Assembly (NCBI GenBank): GCA_032622095.1
Contig: CP136066.1
Location: forward strand, 48,828,911-48,892,910
DNA: 64,000 nt
Reading direction: 5' to 3'
DNA from: Siphonodentalium dalli
Lineage: Eukaryota > Mollusca > Scaphopoda > Gadilida > Siphonodentaliidae
Made by a program: the position numbers and the translations under genes. Shown here one piece after another: positions 1 to 13,600 of this stretch. The notes below the pieces were generated by a model. That model was given only the letters and a program-made list of their open reading frames with translations. It searched no databases and was not told the origin of the DNA. How positions within the stretch are numbered: position 1 is the stretch's first letter; each line of letters starts with the position of its first letter.

Positions 1-346
1 CCTCTGGGAACCTCATTCTGCTTAGGCCTCAACTGCTACGAGAGACCCAGGATCAGATTGAAGTTCCCTAGTTGAAGTTGGTGATGTTCACCCATTATTT
101 GTCGCCTCAATTATGCATTTTGTCTTCTGCAAATTAGGGGATATAGAAATTGAACAGAAGGGAAAAAAGTAATTAAAAACAATGTTTATTTCAGACTATA
201 AATACTTTCTAGAAGATGAGGCCTAAGAATAATGAGGTCCCCAGAGGGTGAATTTGGTGATGCTAGCCTGCTGTGTGGGATAGCGTCACACATTCTCCCT
301 TTGGGGACCTCATTCTGCAAATGACAGAAGCACTATTTGCAGGCTT
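1..346. mobile_element. Palindromic GAGGTCCCCAGAGGG family, copy cut by window edge
   Basis: Contains CCTCTGGGAACCTCATTCTG at the left, the internal CTCAACTGCTACGAGAGACC and ATTAGGGGATATAGAAA segments, and the right arm GAATTTGGTGATGCTAGCC ending GCACTATTTGCAGGCTTG. Internal and end arms are inverted copies of each other. Same family as the copies near 11.7, 37.8, 41.7, 57.4 and 62.3 kb. No coding capacity. Confidence 0.8.
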
Positions 347-713
347 GAAGATGGTGAAATAAGCTTTTCAATGATGAAGAAAACAATTTCAGATATTCAA
401 ATGTCCAGCCCCTTAAATTTTTTAATTTATATATCATTTACACATGTTTATCATCACTCGGCACCACAATTGTACAGAATGTACATGAGTCATTGTACAT
501 TTCAACCCTCATGGTGGCCCACACTGATAGAAGTACAGTACATTCTTCCGAGTGGTGTCTGCTCCCATCTGTGGGGCTCCCAGTGGGTGGTGATTTAGTC
601 TGTACATGAACCATTGTACATTTCTACCCTCACCATTTATATTTATATTCTTGTAAAATTTTATGTACAGAAATAAATTTTAATAAGTCATTTCTCTCAT
701 ATTTTTCTGTTCA
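347..713. other. No gene seen (downstream of MRPL9)
   Basis: AT-rich, with two GTACATGA(G/A)(C/T)CATTGTACATTT copies around 483 and 602. I see no exon or transposon ends. Confidence 0.5.
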
Positions 714-717
714 TTAA

Positions 718-801
718 CCCATCTATGACTGGAGCTTCCTGAATTTTTGCGAAAACCCTGTGCCAATGCATTCTCTTATTAGAGAGCCTCGCATGAAAGG
801 G
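718..801. mobile_element. TTAA element, ATGACTGGAGCTTCCTGAA family, 84-bp deletion copy
   Basis: Flanked by TTAA at 714-717 and 802-805. Keeps the left end (CCATCTATGACTGGAGCTTC), half of the GCCAATGCATTCTCTTAT hairpin and the right end CATGAAAGGG; the middle is deleted. Confidence 0.8.
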
Positions 802-1084
802 TTAACCCAGATTGTCCGTGGTGAGTTAGTTAGTGAAATGGGGGACCGACCAGAAAAAAAAGTGTTAATACTGAGAGATAGGACTGGGTCCAGATACTAC
901 GTTTTGAGATTTTTGCAATTGTGGACCAGGAGTCAGTCTATTCAAGAGGAGATATTGTGTAAGCGCCAATAAACTGACGGATCATCACAATAATGACAGA
1001 CAACAGCTCAGATAGCAATGAGTATTCACTAAGCACAAATTGAGATAGTTGTGGCCAATTTCAAATCGACTGGGGCTTGCCCAA

Positions 1085-1448
1085 TTAAACCAGCCGCCCG
1101 ATTCATACTAGTAGTAACCATAGTAACAGCCGCCCGATCCATAGTAACCTGCAGCCTGATTCATAGTAACCAGCCGCCCGATTCATAGTAACCTGCAGTC
1201 CGATTCATAGTAACCAGCTGCCCGATTCATAGTAATCAGCAGTCCGATTCATAGTAACCAGCTGCCCGATTCATAGTAATCAGCAGCCCGATTCATAGTA
1301 ACCTGCAGTCCGATTCATAGTAACCAGCTGCCCGATTCATAGTAATCAGCAGCCGATTCATATTAACCAGCCGCCCGATTCATATTAACCAGCCGCCCGA
1401 TTCATAGTAACTGCGCCCGATTCATAGTAACCTGCTGCCAGATTCATA
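1085..1448. repeat. Minisatellite of 22-23 bp (about 16 copies)
   Basis: Unit CAGCCGCCCGATTCATAGTAAC with variants CAGCTGCCCG, CTGCAGTCCG and CAGCAGTCCG. It lies just beyond the MRPL9 stop (83 bp downstream on the minus strand), so it may fall in the 3' UTR or just after the gene. Confidence 0.93.
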
Positions 1449-1529
1449 GCAAATTAACCCTTTTTAGCAATACTATGGAGGTTACAAATCACCAGTTTTC
1501 CTGTTATGAAGAAAAAATAACTAGAATGC

Positions 1530-1535
1530 TTTATT
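1530..1535 (-). promoter_or_regulatory. Possible poly(A) signal overlapping the MRPL9 stop
   Basis: AATAAA on the minus strand shares its TAA with the MRPL9 stop codon. If used, the 3' UTR would be about 10-30 nt, which is unusually short. Cleavage cannot be proven from sequence. Confidence 0.4.
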
Positions 1536-1650
1536 TTGTTTTATTTTCATATGTCCATATTGGTTCAAACTCGATATCTTCATTCTTTGTTGGGTCTCGA
1601 TAAATTGGATAAATTCTGGCGTTAATGTTCACATTCTCAGCTTTGTTGAT
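1531..1650 (-). CDS. MRPL9: MRPL9 terminal coding exon 6 and stop
   Basis: 120 nt including TAA, phase 0. Acceptor is T-rich and ends TTTTTTTTACAG. Encodes INKAENVNINARIYPIYRDP and ends in IWTYENKTK. The position and motif correspond to the family's C-terminal strand (VNGLDTVRVPMSV in mammals). The stop codon TAA is part of a perfect AATAAA hexamer (minus strand, 1530-1535), so the poly(A) signal may overlap the stop. Confidence 0.82.
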   Translation of the reverse strand: MNKAENVNINARIYPIYRDPTKNEDIEFEPIWTYENKTK

Positions 1651-4600
1651 CTGTAAAAAAAATTAAATTTTTTTTAAACTCATTGAATGTAAAAAGATTT
1701 ATCTCCGTCTCAACTTTTATATGAGGTGGCCTATAAAATTCAAGCCTATTACAGTTATGCTCTTAAGTAATCGACTTCTTAACCACAGCAGAATTATGGG
1801 TAACTTTTCAGGATTTAGTCGGAAATATGGCTTGTTGCCATTCATCAGAAAGCTCTCGGCGAGAGCTTTCCGATGAATGGCAACAAGCCATAATTCTGAC
1901 TAAATCCTGAAAAGTTACCCATAATTCTGCTGTGGTTAAGGGGTCGATTACTTAGGGCATTACTGTATATCATAACATACATATCATTATTGGAGAATAA
2001 TAATGATAACACTTATCATTGCCATGAAGCAGCGTCAGAGTTTATTGTAGAGCTGAAACGGTTGACCCATTCTTCTAACCGGTTAACAATCGGGGTTAAC
2101 CGGATTTCAACCGGTTAACCGCTAAATATCTAGCGGACTTCTCTCACACTAATTATGTTGACATTATGCCATGCTCCAGGGACAAACCTAGGTGAGAAGT
2201 AGTAGCTGAAATAAAGACCTTATTCACGGCATTTAACGATATTCAAAAACACGCATTCCTTGTTCTTTTGCTGGCTCTCGTGATGGGGAATGAGCAAGTG
2301 AAATTTGTGAATGGCAGGAGAGATCGCTTATTTGCCGTGATCAACATATGTTTGGGCATTTGTAAAACGAGTAAAATAGTATGGGTATTGGTAAAACGAG
2401 TAACAAAACTATATATTAAAGATCTGTAATATATCATTATCATCATTGGTATATCCTCCAATGCATTATATATAAAGACAAGAAAGTAATAACTAGAGAA
2501 CAAAAAGGAAGGTCAGTTAGGTCAGACTCGCAGTCCTATTCAGTATTCGAGCTATTCGTCGGTATCATGATAGCGGACACAAGTGTTGGGAGGTTATATA
2601 ATTTACGTTTCGGTTTCGGTTTCGGTTTTAATATGCAATCACTTAACATATAGCAATTACTGCCAAATTGAGTGTTAATTAGTCCCACAGGCACAACCAG
2701 TTACAGAGTAGCATGGAGCATCAATTTCCTTGATAAAAGGGAAGATTATTGAAGAAGTTTTGTGTTGCTTCAACTACGATGTCTGTTTGAGTCACTCAAT
2801 TGAATTGATCATATTAAATCACAACACGGAGGAAGAACGGGAAGAGTGAAGACATTGTGCAGCTGATCTCAATCTTCAAACTTTGTCGACTTACATAGTT
2901 TTTATAAACCCCACTGTAAAACAGTTTTATATATAGTATGTCGTGGTGTGGTTCCAATTTGAATCCATGTTGCTTCGTGCAGTATTAACTATTAAGTTAC
3001 GAAAGCACGCATTGCCACACAACGTCACTTTTACGTTGTCACTTCCTTGTGTGATTCAGAATTGATACACTGTGACTGCACACGTGCTTTTGTCGGAAGA
3101 AAACTTCAAAAGGTCGGAATTGATTGAAGGTCGCCGACACTTCCAGGCAGTTCGAGAATTGCTACTAAGTATCTGATACTACCGCGTGTACCAATTAATG
3201 CTTGCATTGCACTCTACTATCGGTGACACGGGATTTAGTATTAGTTTTGCATCATTTAACCTAATATTTTGAGGATTATTCACGTTCACATTCAACTGAC
3301 AACGGGATGCGGTTACGTCCGGTTCATTTTTTTCTAACCGGTTATGTCGCTAACCGGATGCTAACCGGTTAACCGTCTAACCGTTTCAGCTCTAGTTTAT
3401 TGGTATACATCATGCTTACAAGTTATGGGACGGGAACGTGTTCACATACAGGTTTATTACATCATACTTTATCTGTGTCGTGGTCACGAAAAACCTCTTG
3501 TGGGGGGGGGGGGGATGATGGAAAATTGCTTTCCGAAACCAACATCTCTAACGCAACTCAAATGTTCGGAAATTCATTCTAATTGATCAATTGTGCAACA
3601 CAAACCTATGCATGCACTATATAATATACAAATATAAATTAACAGATATAAAATATTCAGATGCACTACGATCGTGATCGAATGACACTTTATATGCGTT
3701 TACTATAAATGACAATAAAGCTATTTCTTCACAAATAAGGTGCGAAACGCACATTTCAAAGTTGCAATTAACTTATATTAATGATTATTCAACAAAAATA
3801 AGATTCATGCCAATTTTCTATAATCTGCATGATGTACTTGCATTATATAAATATCTGTTTCTCAGTTATATTTTCAACAAAAGCATATCATTCCATTATT
3901 TAAACGTCAATCCATAAGATTACTCAAATGTTTGAAACAAACATTTGGAGCTGACTTGGTCAACAAGACGCTTCAGCTCAAGCCTTGAAATAGTGTGTCT
4001 GTCATTTGCAGAATGATGTCCCCAGAGGGTGAATTTAGTGATGCTACCCCGCATAGTGGGCTAGCATCACCAAATTCACCCTCTGGGGGACCTCATTCTG
4101 CTTACACCTCAGCAGAATGAGGTTCCCAGAGGGTGAATTTGGTGATGCTAGCCCGCTATGCGGGGTAGCATCACTAAATTCACCCTCTGGGAACCTCATC
4201 CTGCAAATGACAGACACACTATTTCAAGGCTTGCATCAGCTAGTTCTATATATATCAGAAAGAGTGACATCTTACTTAGTGACAACCTGATTTTAAAATT
4301 ACATGAATAATTTTCATGTTGCACCTTATTGGAAAACATTCAACAACAATTTTCTTTCGAGCTCCATTCTCCAGAGATTCAATAGAATCTTTTCTTTGGT
4401 TTCCATATCATAACTGAATTTGATGTGCCATGACTAGTTCCCTTACCATAACTGTGAATTTGATGTCTTGGTGTGTCGTGACTGGTTCCTCGGGTAGCTG
4501 TATGCAGTCCTCGGACATCTCCACACCGAGCAGCCTGAATGCCACTCGTATGTGTGACTTATTCAACTCCCAGAGATTATCACCGCTCATCGGGATTCGC

Positions 4601-7600
4601 AGCCACATCTCTGTCATCTGTCGGACAGTCTACAGTGAAAAGTTTAAAAATGAGTTTTAACCCTTTACCCAACAAACCGGCCAAAACCGCCCAAATAAAG
4701 CTTCAACAGCCTAAAATATCTTCGGTCTGTCTCAATAGAACCATACAAATATGGATATCATTGGAACCGGCTCCTTGACCACATTGTGATAGTTACAGTT
4801 ATGCCCTGTGCCAATGCATTCTCTTATATATGTGAGTCGACCATAGGTCGCCTCGCATATATAAGAGAATGCATTGGCCTAAAAAAAATCTTTTTTTAAC
4901 ACTTTTTACCATTTTTTCTTACATTCTTTAACAATTTTCTAATTTTTAATGTGTTAAGCCAATGCATTCTCTTATATATGCGAGGCGACCTATGGTCGAC
5001 TCGCATATATAAGAGAATGCATTGGCACAGGGCCGTTCTGTTGGGTAAAGGGTTAATTGATTGGCAATCTCTACCGGAGCGTCTAGTCATACTTCCTCTT
5101 CCCACTCTGTCACCGGCTGGGTACTGGTCTGCAGTTTTCTATGTTTTGTGGGAGTTTCTTAGCCAAAATGGCGAAACTGCTCGCCCCAAAGTGAAATTTC
5201 CTATGTGCTTTGGGAACAATTCTCTCAGTATGGACAGAACAAAGATTTAAGGTGGTAGTTATTTTGACGATTTTCGTATGCAACTCAGTGAAATGGCAGT
5301 GAATTAGAACGCTTGTGTTTGACTTGACAGATGTTGTCCATGTGCTGTTAGATATTTGTATTGATAAAATAATCAGAAAACCAAACTACACACCTTTGCA
5401 AGAAATAGTTCTTCGGTTCTAATGGGAATTTCCAAACATAATGTCAATCTCTACCAGAGCGCACCAGTCATGCTTCCTTTCTGACTCTGTAACCGGCTGG
5501 GTACTAGTCTGTGTTTCTATATCTAGCATGGGATTTTCCAGCAAAAATGGCGAAACCTGATCGCTCCAAAGTCAAATTTTCTATGTGCTTTGAGAACAAT
5601 TCCCACACTAAAACGTAATGACAGAATGGAAAATCAGAGTGGTAGTTTTGTTGACGATTTCCACAAGCTGCTCATCAAATTTGCACCAAATTAGAACTCT
5701 TGTGTTTGACTTGCTGTTCGAGTTGTGACAATGTCGTACACATACGTTTATACTTTTGTGTTGATAAAATAATCGGAGAACTGAATCACACGGTTTCGAA
5801 ATATAGTTCTTCGGTTTTAGTGGGACTTTTCAAACATAAGGTCCAAAATTTATACAAATTTTATTCGATATTTTGTGTGCTTAACAAGGGCAGCATGTTG
5901 CTCTGTTCGCTTAGTATATATTTTAATATCGCGGAAGTCCACCAAATATGGGTGAAATGTCGCCGGTAGCAGTGGTCTTCCGTGTCATCAAGGGAGGTAA
6001 ACCCTGCATGGAGTTTGACATAATGTATGAAACTGTGTTGGATATTTTACTATTTGTGTGCATGATAAAGGGCAACGTGGCTCTGTTTGCTTAGTATATA
6101 TAGAGGATCTACAACAAGTCCCCCAGTTTATAGCGGAATTTACAAAATGAGTACACTAAATTAGGTCTGGACCGAGCCTTTGGTCATATTAAATAATTGA
6201 TATCTGTGTATAATGACTACTTTAATACTGACACCCAAGCTTACGACCACTTTATATATCAAAAGAAAGGAAATTTCATGACCAATAAGACACATTGAAC
6301 TATTTTGGGACTGAAATGATCAATTTTGAGAATCTATGAGGAATATGACAAACTAGGGGATTGCCCGTCAAAACTGATGGGTCTATATAGAGTTTCGTGG
6401 ATGCAAGCAGCATAACTCTATCTTATATCGATCATGAACTTTATTTTCCCCAGGGGCCTGGGCATTACGGGCCATGATAATGGGCTTTAACAGATAGTTA
6501 CTCACCATTCAGGGACCTGGGCATCACGGGCCATGAGAATGGGCTTTAACAGATAGTTACTCACCATTCTAGCGTATTTTGAGAGAGGTGATTTGTCTTC
6601 TCCCTGTTTAAAAATGGAGAAACAAGTAATAGAACAAGGATAAATATCCAGAAATGTTATGTACATGTATAATGATAGAACAATGGAACATGGATGCACA
6701 TTCAGGGATGATGTACATGTAATTACAGTAGGTACACTCGTCATGATTTAGAAAATTAACCCTTCCATGACTGGAGCTTCCTGAAATTTTGTGAAGACCC
6801 TATGCCAATGCATTCTCTTTTATATGGATGTCTCCAATAGGGAGCCTCGCATATATAATAGAATACATTGGCCCAACAATATTAACCTTGACCTTGTAAG
6901 CCAATGCATTCTATTATATATATGAGGCTCCCTATGGGAGACTAGCATATGTAAGAAAATGCACTGGCATAGGATCTTTAAAACTGCACCAGCGCAGCTC
7001 CCATCATGAAAGGGTTAATGTAGGTATAACTCAGAAAATAAAATGACTTATAATATCATAGAAAATTTGTCACATGAAATCAATATTTTTATTCCTTCTA
7101 TCCATGAGCACTGGCAGAATTTAAATCATTATGGCAATCACAATATTATGCTGGTCATCGTATAAACTGTGCTTCAGGCAAATATGGGTTGTGACTACAG
7201 TTGCGTTTTGCTTTGCGGGACATTTTTTTTATTAATTGTTTTTCTTCGGGCACAACTCCGGATCCACAAGGTGATTGATGAACCCAGAATTAACAAAATG
7301 TCAACAATTGGATGAAAAAGACTCCATAGAGTGATGAATTGTTCAAAGCATTGTGAGAATGACCTTCCATATTATAATTGTGTGTGTTTCTGCTCAACAT
7401 ATACCAGAATGTCTTCCAGTGGTTGATATAACTTATAAATTGACAATTTTTAACTAACTTATAGACAGCCCTGGAATGGAAAACTTCAATTGTTATAGCC
7501 CCAGGTATGGTTTACTGACACCACAGTGATGATTTACGTGCCCGCAGAAGTTTATATGATGACCAGCTAGTCAACTTACTATCCCATCTTACTTTATCTT

Positions 7601-10600
7601 TTATGTCACAGTATGAAATAGCTGCTCTATGTTTTCGGAATGAATACACTATATTTGAGAATGTTGAATTTGAGAAGTACACCTTTTAATTCACAGATCT
7701 TAACAAAATAAGTGTTTTTTCTAGGCTATAAATCAATGTAATAAAATAGTTCAAACACAATGCAAGATTTTAATGATGTTTTATGTTAAAAGCCATCAAG
7801 GTGTCAGCAATGTGAATAGAATGTTATTGAAACTTCACCTATAAAATAACTGAATGATGCTGTACCAGTATAAATATATCACCTATAAAATAACTGAATG
7901 ATGCTGTACCAGTATAAATATATCACATAAAACATATCTCATTCTTGAGGTGTACAAATTTTACTCCATATAGTGAACGTCACAACATTTATGAAAAGTG
8001 CTATAACTAATATTTTCTGTTGTTTTTACTAATGATAAAATAATAAATGGCAACTTGTGTGCAGCCATTGCTGTTTCATAATTTAATGAGAAATACGCAG
8101 CCGCACGGTAATTGATCGTAATCAGCGTTATCTGTGTTTTTAGAGTTGTTCGTTACTGAACACGTAAACATGCCTTTATACTGTTACACGTATTTACAAA
8201 CAATGTTTTCAACACTTGCAATTTTGCAAACACTTGCGGAAATATTCTTATGAAGATAAACTCTCTATCCTTAGACTAATGTCCCTTAAGTACAGGCGAT
8301 TACGTGGCGACCTAATAGCGGTACTGCGGTATACAAAATAAAGAGGGAGCATTACAACATCAAACAAGAAACGCTATTCGCTGATGCAACATATGCACTG
8401 ACTAGAGGCCATTCGTGTGAAATGATGATCAAACACTGCAATAAAGATGTCAGAAAATACTTTTTTAACCCTTTACCCAACAGAAGGGCCCTGTGCCAAT
8501 GCATTCTCTTATATATGCGAGTCGACCATAGGTCGCCTCGCATATATAAGAGAATGCATTGGCTTAAAGGGGTACTGTACACGGGGATAGACAATTTTTG
8601 TTATTTACTCCCATTGAAATAACTTTCAAGTTAGATTGTGTTCGTGTTATATGAGTTTCGTGTAAACCTAATTTAGCGAAGAAAATATTGATCTTGGAAA
8701 CAAAAATATTACGATTTCAAACTACGCGCCATGTTTTTGACCTTCACCGGAGAAGACTCATGTCGCAGGAAGAACCGGAAGTTCATTGTTCAATTGATGC
8801 ATCCAATCTCTTCCATCGAACAATCTCACTCCGTATAAAATTATTGACGCTTCAGGACTCTTGTTTCTTTCTCCTTTTTTCCGATTCGGTTATAGCAGGC
8901 CTTTATTTTGCAGGTAACATGTTATGTGTGCAACTCAATAATGTTCGCGAACGGCCGTCGATAAAAGACACGCAACAGATACTATTTCAAGAACGGTAAC
9001 TCGTACTGGCATAATTCTCCATTTTATGACTCCAGCCATAAATGAATTTATATTAAATAATTCAATTTTACTTTTGTGATAGCCTGTTAACCGGAACGTT
9101 TTCAGTAGACATCGTCGACTCAAATTAGTTATTTAAAAATATAATATTGATATTAGATCGTTATTGTCACCGGGAATTTATTGAAATTGGGGTACAGTAC
9201 CCCTTTAACACATTAAAAATTATAAAATTGTTAAAGAATGTAAGAAAAAATGGTAAAAAGTGTTAAAAAAAGATTATTTTTAGGCCAATGCATTCTCTTA
9301 TATATGCGAGGCGACCTATGGTCGACTCGCATATATAAGAGAATGCATTGGCACAGGGCATAACTGTAACTATCACAATGTGGTCAAGGAGCCGGTTCCA
9401 ATGATATCCATATTTGTATGGTTCTATTGAGACAGACCGAAGATATTTTAGGCTGTTGAAGCTTTATTTGGCCGGTTTTGGCCGGTTTATTGGGTAAAGG
9501 GTTAAACAGATAATTCGACCAATCTGGGATAGGATACCAAATGCAGTCGTTAGTGCTGAAACTTTAACCCAGTTCAAGAAATTGTTTGACTACCACTATA
9601 TTGATATACAGTATCAAACAGACTTCCCATAATATGTTATTTTTATGTAATTTTTAAATGCGTAAGCACCGGAACTAAGAGTCGGTCAGACTCGTTTCCG
9701 TGAAATATGTGACCCGCCATATCAAATCCAGTCGTAAGTCGGGATTTTATTACCCTGTGCCAATGCATTTTCTTATATATGCGAGTCGACCATAGGTCGC
9801 CTTGCATATATAAGAGAATGCATTGGCCTAACAATTTTTTACAATTTTAATAATTTGTTCTTGTATTCTTTAACAATTTTATAATTTCACCCATACAGAG
9901 CCCCAGACAAACATGAGCAGACGAAACTCTTCTATATGCTTCTATATATGTGTGGGGCTCCCTGCAGGGTAATGGATGTTTTTTATTTTATGTCCTAAAA
10001 ATTGTAAGAAATATTTAATTAAAAAACATGATAAAAAATTGTTAGGCCAATGCATTCTCTTATATATGTCGACTCGCATATATAAGAGAATGCATTGGCA
10101 CAGGGTAAAAAAATCCTGACTTACAACTGGATTTGATATGGCGGGGCACATATATGATATGATATCGTCACTGGAGGATTATTCATAATGAAAATAAGAA
10201 CAAATTCTTTCTATTTTTCGACGTTCTTGGTAACAATGGTTTAACCCTTTCAGTGCCAGGGGGCCGATCTCATTGGCCCTAATTTACGGTCTGTAAAATC
10301 GGCCCTAAAAAATATAAAAAAAATAAAAAAAAATGTCTGTTAAAGAATATAATAAAAAATGATTAAAATTGTAAAAAATAATGAAAAAATGTTAGGCCAA
10401 TGCATTCTCTTATATATGCGAGGCGACCTATATCTGCGAGTCGACCTATATAAGAGAATGCATTGGCAGAGGGTATATGGGTTGATACAAAAATCGGACT
10501 TGGCACTCAAAGGTTTAACAAACTTGGTAAGAATTTTCAGCTGGTACCCATCGCCTTCTGTAGCTTTAAAATTATTTTTAAAAAGATGCATTTGATTTTA

Positions 10601-13600
10601 TGATTGCAAAATAGAGTATGATAATGATAATACAATGTACTGATAACCTTCAAAATTAGGCGATTTTATCTGACAATTTTCTAAAAACCTACATCTTTTT
10701 TGGTGTATTCTTTGAGATTCTCTGGTGAAGCATAAATAGCTTTCCCGCCAGGAAACAAGTCCCATCGAAACTGTCTCCGTGGCACTGTCACAACTTCACC
10801 TTTATCACCAATACCTAGAATCGAAAAAACAGTGTAAAAACGATGTGACATGATCTTCCATCTGATTTTGTAAGGACATGACTGATATTTTACATATAGT
10901 GGTACCATCTACATATTCTGTATCTAAGATATTACTGATATTTAACCATTCCATGACTGGAGCTTCCTGAAATTTTTGCGAAAACGCTGTGCAAATACAT
11001 TGTCTTATATATATATATATATGCATATATATGATTATAAAAGAGAATACATTGGCCTAAAAATATTTACCCGGACTTGTAAGTGATAGCATTCTCATAT
11101 ATATGTGAGTCTCCCATAGTGAATCTCCAATATAAGAGAATGCACTGGCACAGGATCTTCAATGCTGCACAAGCCGAGCTCCCATCATGAAAGGGTGAAC
11201 ACATACCATCTAGATACAGAAATGCCCTAAATGATCGACTCCTTAATCACAGCAGAATTATGGGTAATTTTTCAGGATTTATTCGGAAAAATGGCTTGTT
11301 GCCATTCATCGGAAAGCTCTCACTGAGAACTTTCCAATAAATGGAAACAAGCCATATTTCTGACTAAATCCTGAAAAATTACCCACAGTTAAGGAGTTGA
11401 TTATGTAGGGCATTACTGTACACTGTGAGCACATGACTAATATTTTACACATACCATCTACATATTCTGTGAGCATATGACTAATATTTGACACATACCA
11501 TCTACATATTCTGTAAGCACATGACTAATATTTGACACATACCATCTACATATTCTGTGAGGATACAGGTGATATCTGGCAGTGGTTTACTGTGTTCATC
11601 CTCTAACTTCTCATAAACCTCGTATTTCTCAGGAAACTCAACTGGAAGTCTCTGATCAACTCTAACTGGTGGATATTCATACAATCTCTTCACGCGATGG
11701 ATGCACTAGAAATGGAAGAGAAATTCAAATCACATCCATTTACTCAGGCCTGAAAATACGGTGCCGGACATTTGCAGAATGAGGTCCCCAGTGGGTGAAT
11801 TTAGTGATGCTATCCTCTGGGAACCTCATTCTGCAATGCCTCATCTGCTATGGGAGACCTAAACACATTTAAGATCCCAGATGGTGAACACCTCGATTAT
11901 GCATTGTGTAGTCTGCCAATTTGAGGATACAGAAAAACTAAACTGAAAAAGAAACTTGTTTTCTAAAGAAACTAAACAAATTTGTTAATGTGACAATAAA
12001 GAAAATTTCCAAAGATGAGGCCTGAGCAGAATCAGATCACAATAGGGTGAATTTAGAGATGCTAGCCCGCTGTGAGGGGTACTGTTACTAAATTCACCCT
12101 ATGGGGACCTCATTCTGCAAATTTCCAGCACCATATTTTGAGGCCTGATCAATGATCTCAGAATTGATTTTCAATTCCGTTGTAAAAGTATACAATTTAT
12201 TATACACTCAACGGTGATTTATCAAAAAATCATGGTTAAATAAATTTTGATATCCCCAAGAAAGGGATATAAAAGTGTTCACTTTCACACGGGCTCGCAC
12301 ATGCGACCGATTCACTTGCGTGTACCCATGCATTACCAGAATATTTCAAAATCATCGTGAATCAGTAGAGTTATCGTTTAAGTACTGTTATTATTATAGT
12401 TAATGAAAGTGTCAATGACACTGTAGCTAAACTTGGGGAGGCATTAGTTTTATGCTGAGCTCCCAACTAGAGGCGATCCTAAACATGCCTGTAAATTCTC
12501 AAAACATTACTCCAATAAATGCGTGCTGCAGGGTGTGCCAATGGATTCATATTTGAAATCCAAAATGGCTGCTGGTGGCCAAGTTTTTAACAAATTTCGA
12601 AAAAAATGGCTCCCGTCTAGGTGTCACCCCAAATGTCCATATGAAGTTTGGTGATGATCGGATGAGGGATGCGGCCTGTAGGGTGATCCAAAGGAAACTG
12701 GTGATGGACGCACACATGGACGACAGACGCCAACCCAATATATAAAATCTATTTTATGTAGAAATTTGACACAATTATGGGGGAAATAAATTCAAGAATA
12801 TGGGAACTGTATTAATCTATTCAGCGGATGGTGTAGAGGCAGTGATCAGCTGTTGGCTTTGATACATCGATTGTGAGAACATTTATTGTTGTAAAATGGG
12901 AAATTCATTTGGAAATGCATCATTTTGGGAATAAACCTGCATTCCATAGGCATTACAGTTGAAGAAATGCAGACATTCAACAACAACTAAATGTTGGTAT
13001 CTGGAGAAAATTTATTAATTTAACAAAGGAAAGTCATAAAATGTCTAAATACTGACAGCCCAGATAAAGATAAAAACTGTTAACAAAATTCAGCATAAAA
13101 TTTTATTTTAAACCATAAACTATAATTTGCCATTTGGCAAATGGGTCTCTCCTAAATTATGTCATCAGGACTTTAGATTTGTGTAATTTGGGCACAACAA
13201 AACAAACCATAATTTCAAAATTTAGAAGAAAAAAACTTGAAATTGTTGCATTCATTTCCTGAGAATGACCATTTCCAGGATAATTTTTCATTGATATCAA
13301 TATTAAATATCACATTCAGGGCTTCTATTTCGGCAAGAATTCAAATCTAGATTCTCGTAAATATTCTTGCAAATTACCCTGGATTCTCATGAAAAAGTAT
13401 GTATGGATTCTCGCAAAATCAGATGAAATATAAGCCCTGACATTTCAGTCTTTCTCAGTACTACAGGTATATAAACATAGTGATGCAATGGCAAAATTTC
13501 CATTCTTATTTTTATTTTGGGCAAATTTTTATATTTTTACTTGACTTGAATATGAGGGAATATAAAAGGCTGGTGCCATGTAAGCTCTGGATTAAACCCT

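Larger units (their letters stand above)
10868..11560 (-). repeat. 44-bp array of the MRPL9 exon 2 donor, split by two transposons
   Basis: Copies of ACAGAATATGTAGATG|GTATGTGT plus about 20 intron bases. On the plus strand ACCATCT marks the donor at 11541 (real), 11497 and 11453 (44 bp apart), with further copies at 11205 and 10904. Taking out the elements at 10946-11195 and 11217-11418 with one target copy each brings the spacings to 44 and 47 bp, so a continuous array of about five existed before the transposons arrived. Confidence 0.88.

Noticed and set aside
8688-8999. 103-codon open frame as a transposase remnant
   Set aside because: Inside a short TTAA element, but no DDD/DDE-type motif or similarity to a transposase is visible.
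10681-10908. 75-codon minus-strand frame as a separate small gene
   Set aside because: Its middle is MRPL9 exon 3; the rest reads into the two flanking introns.
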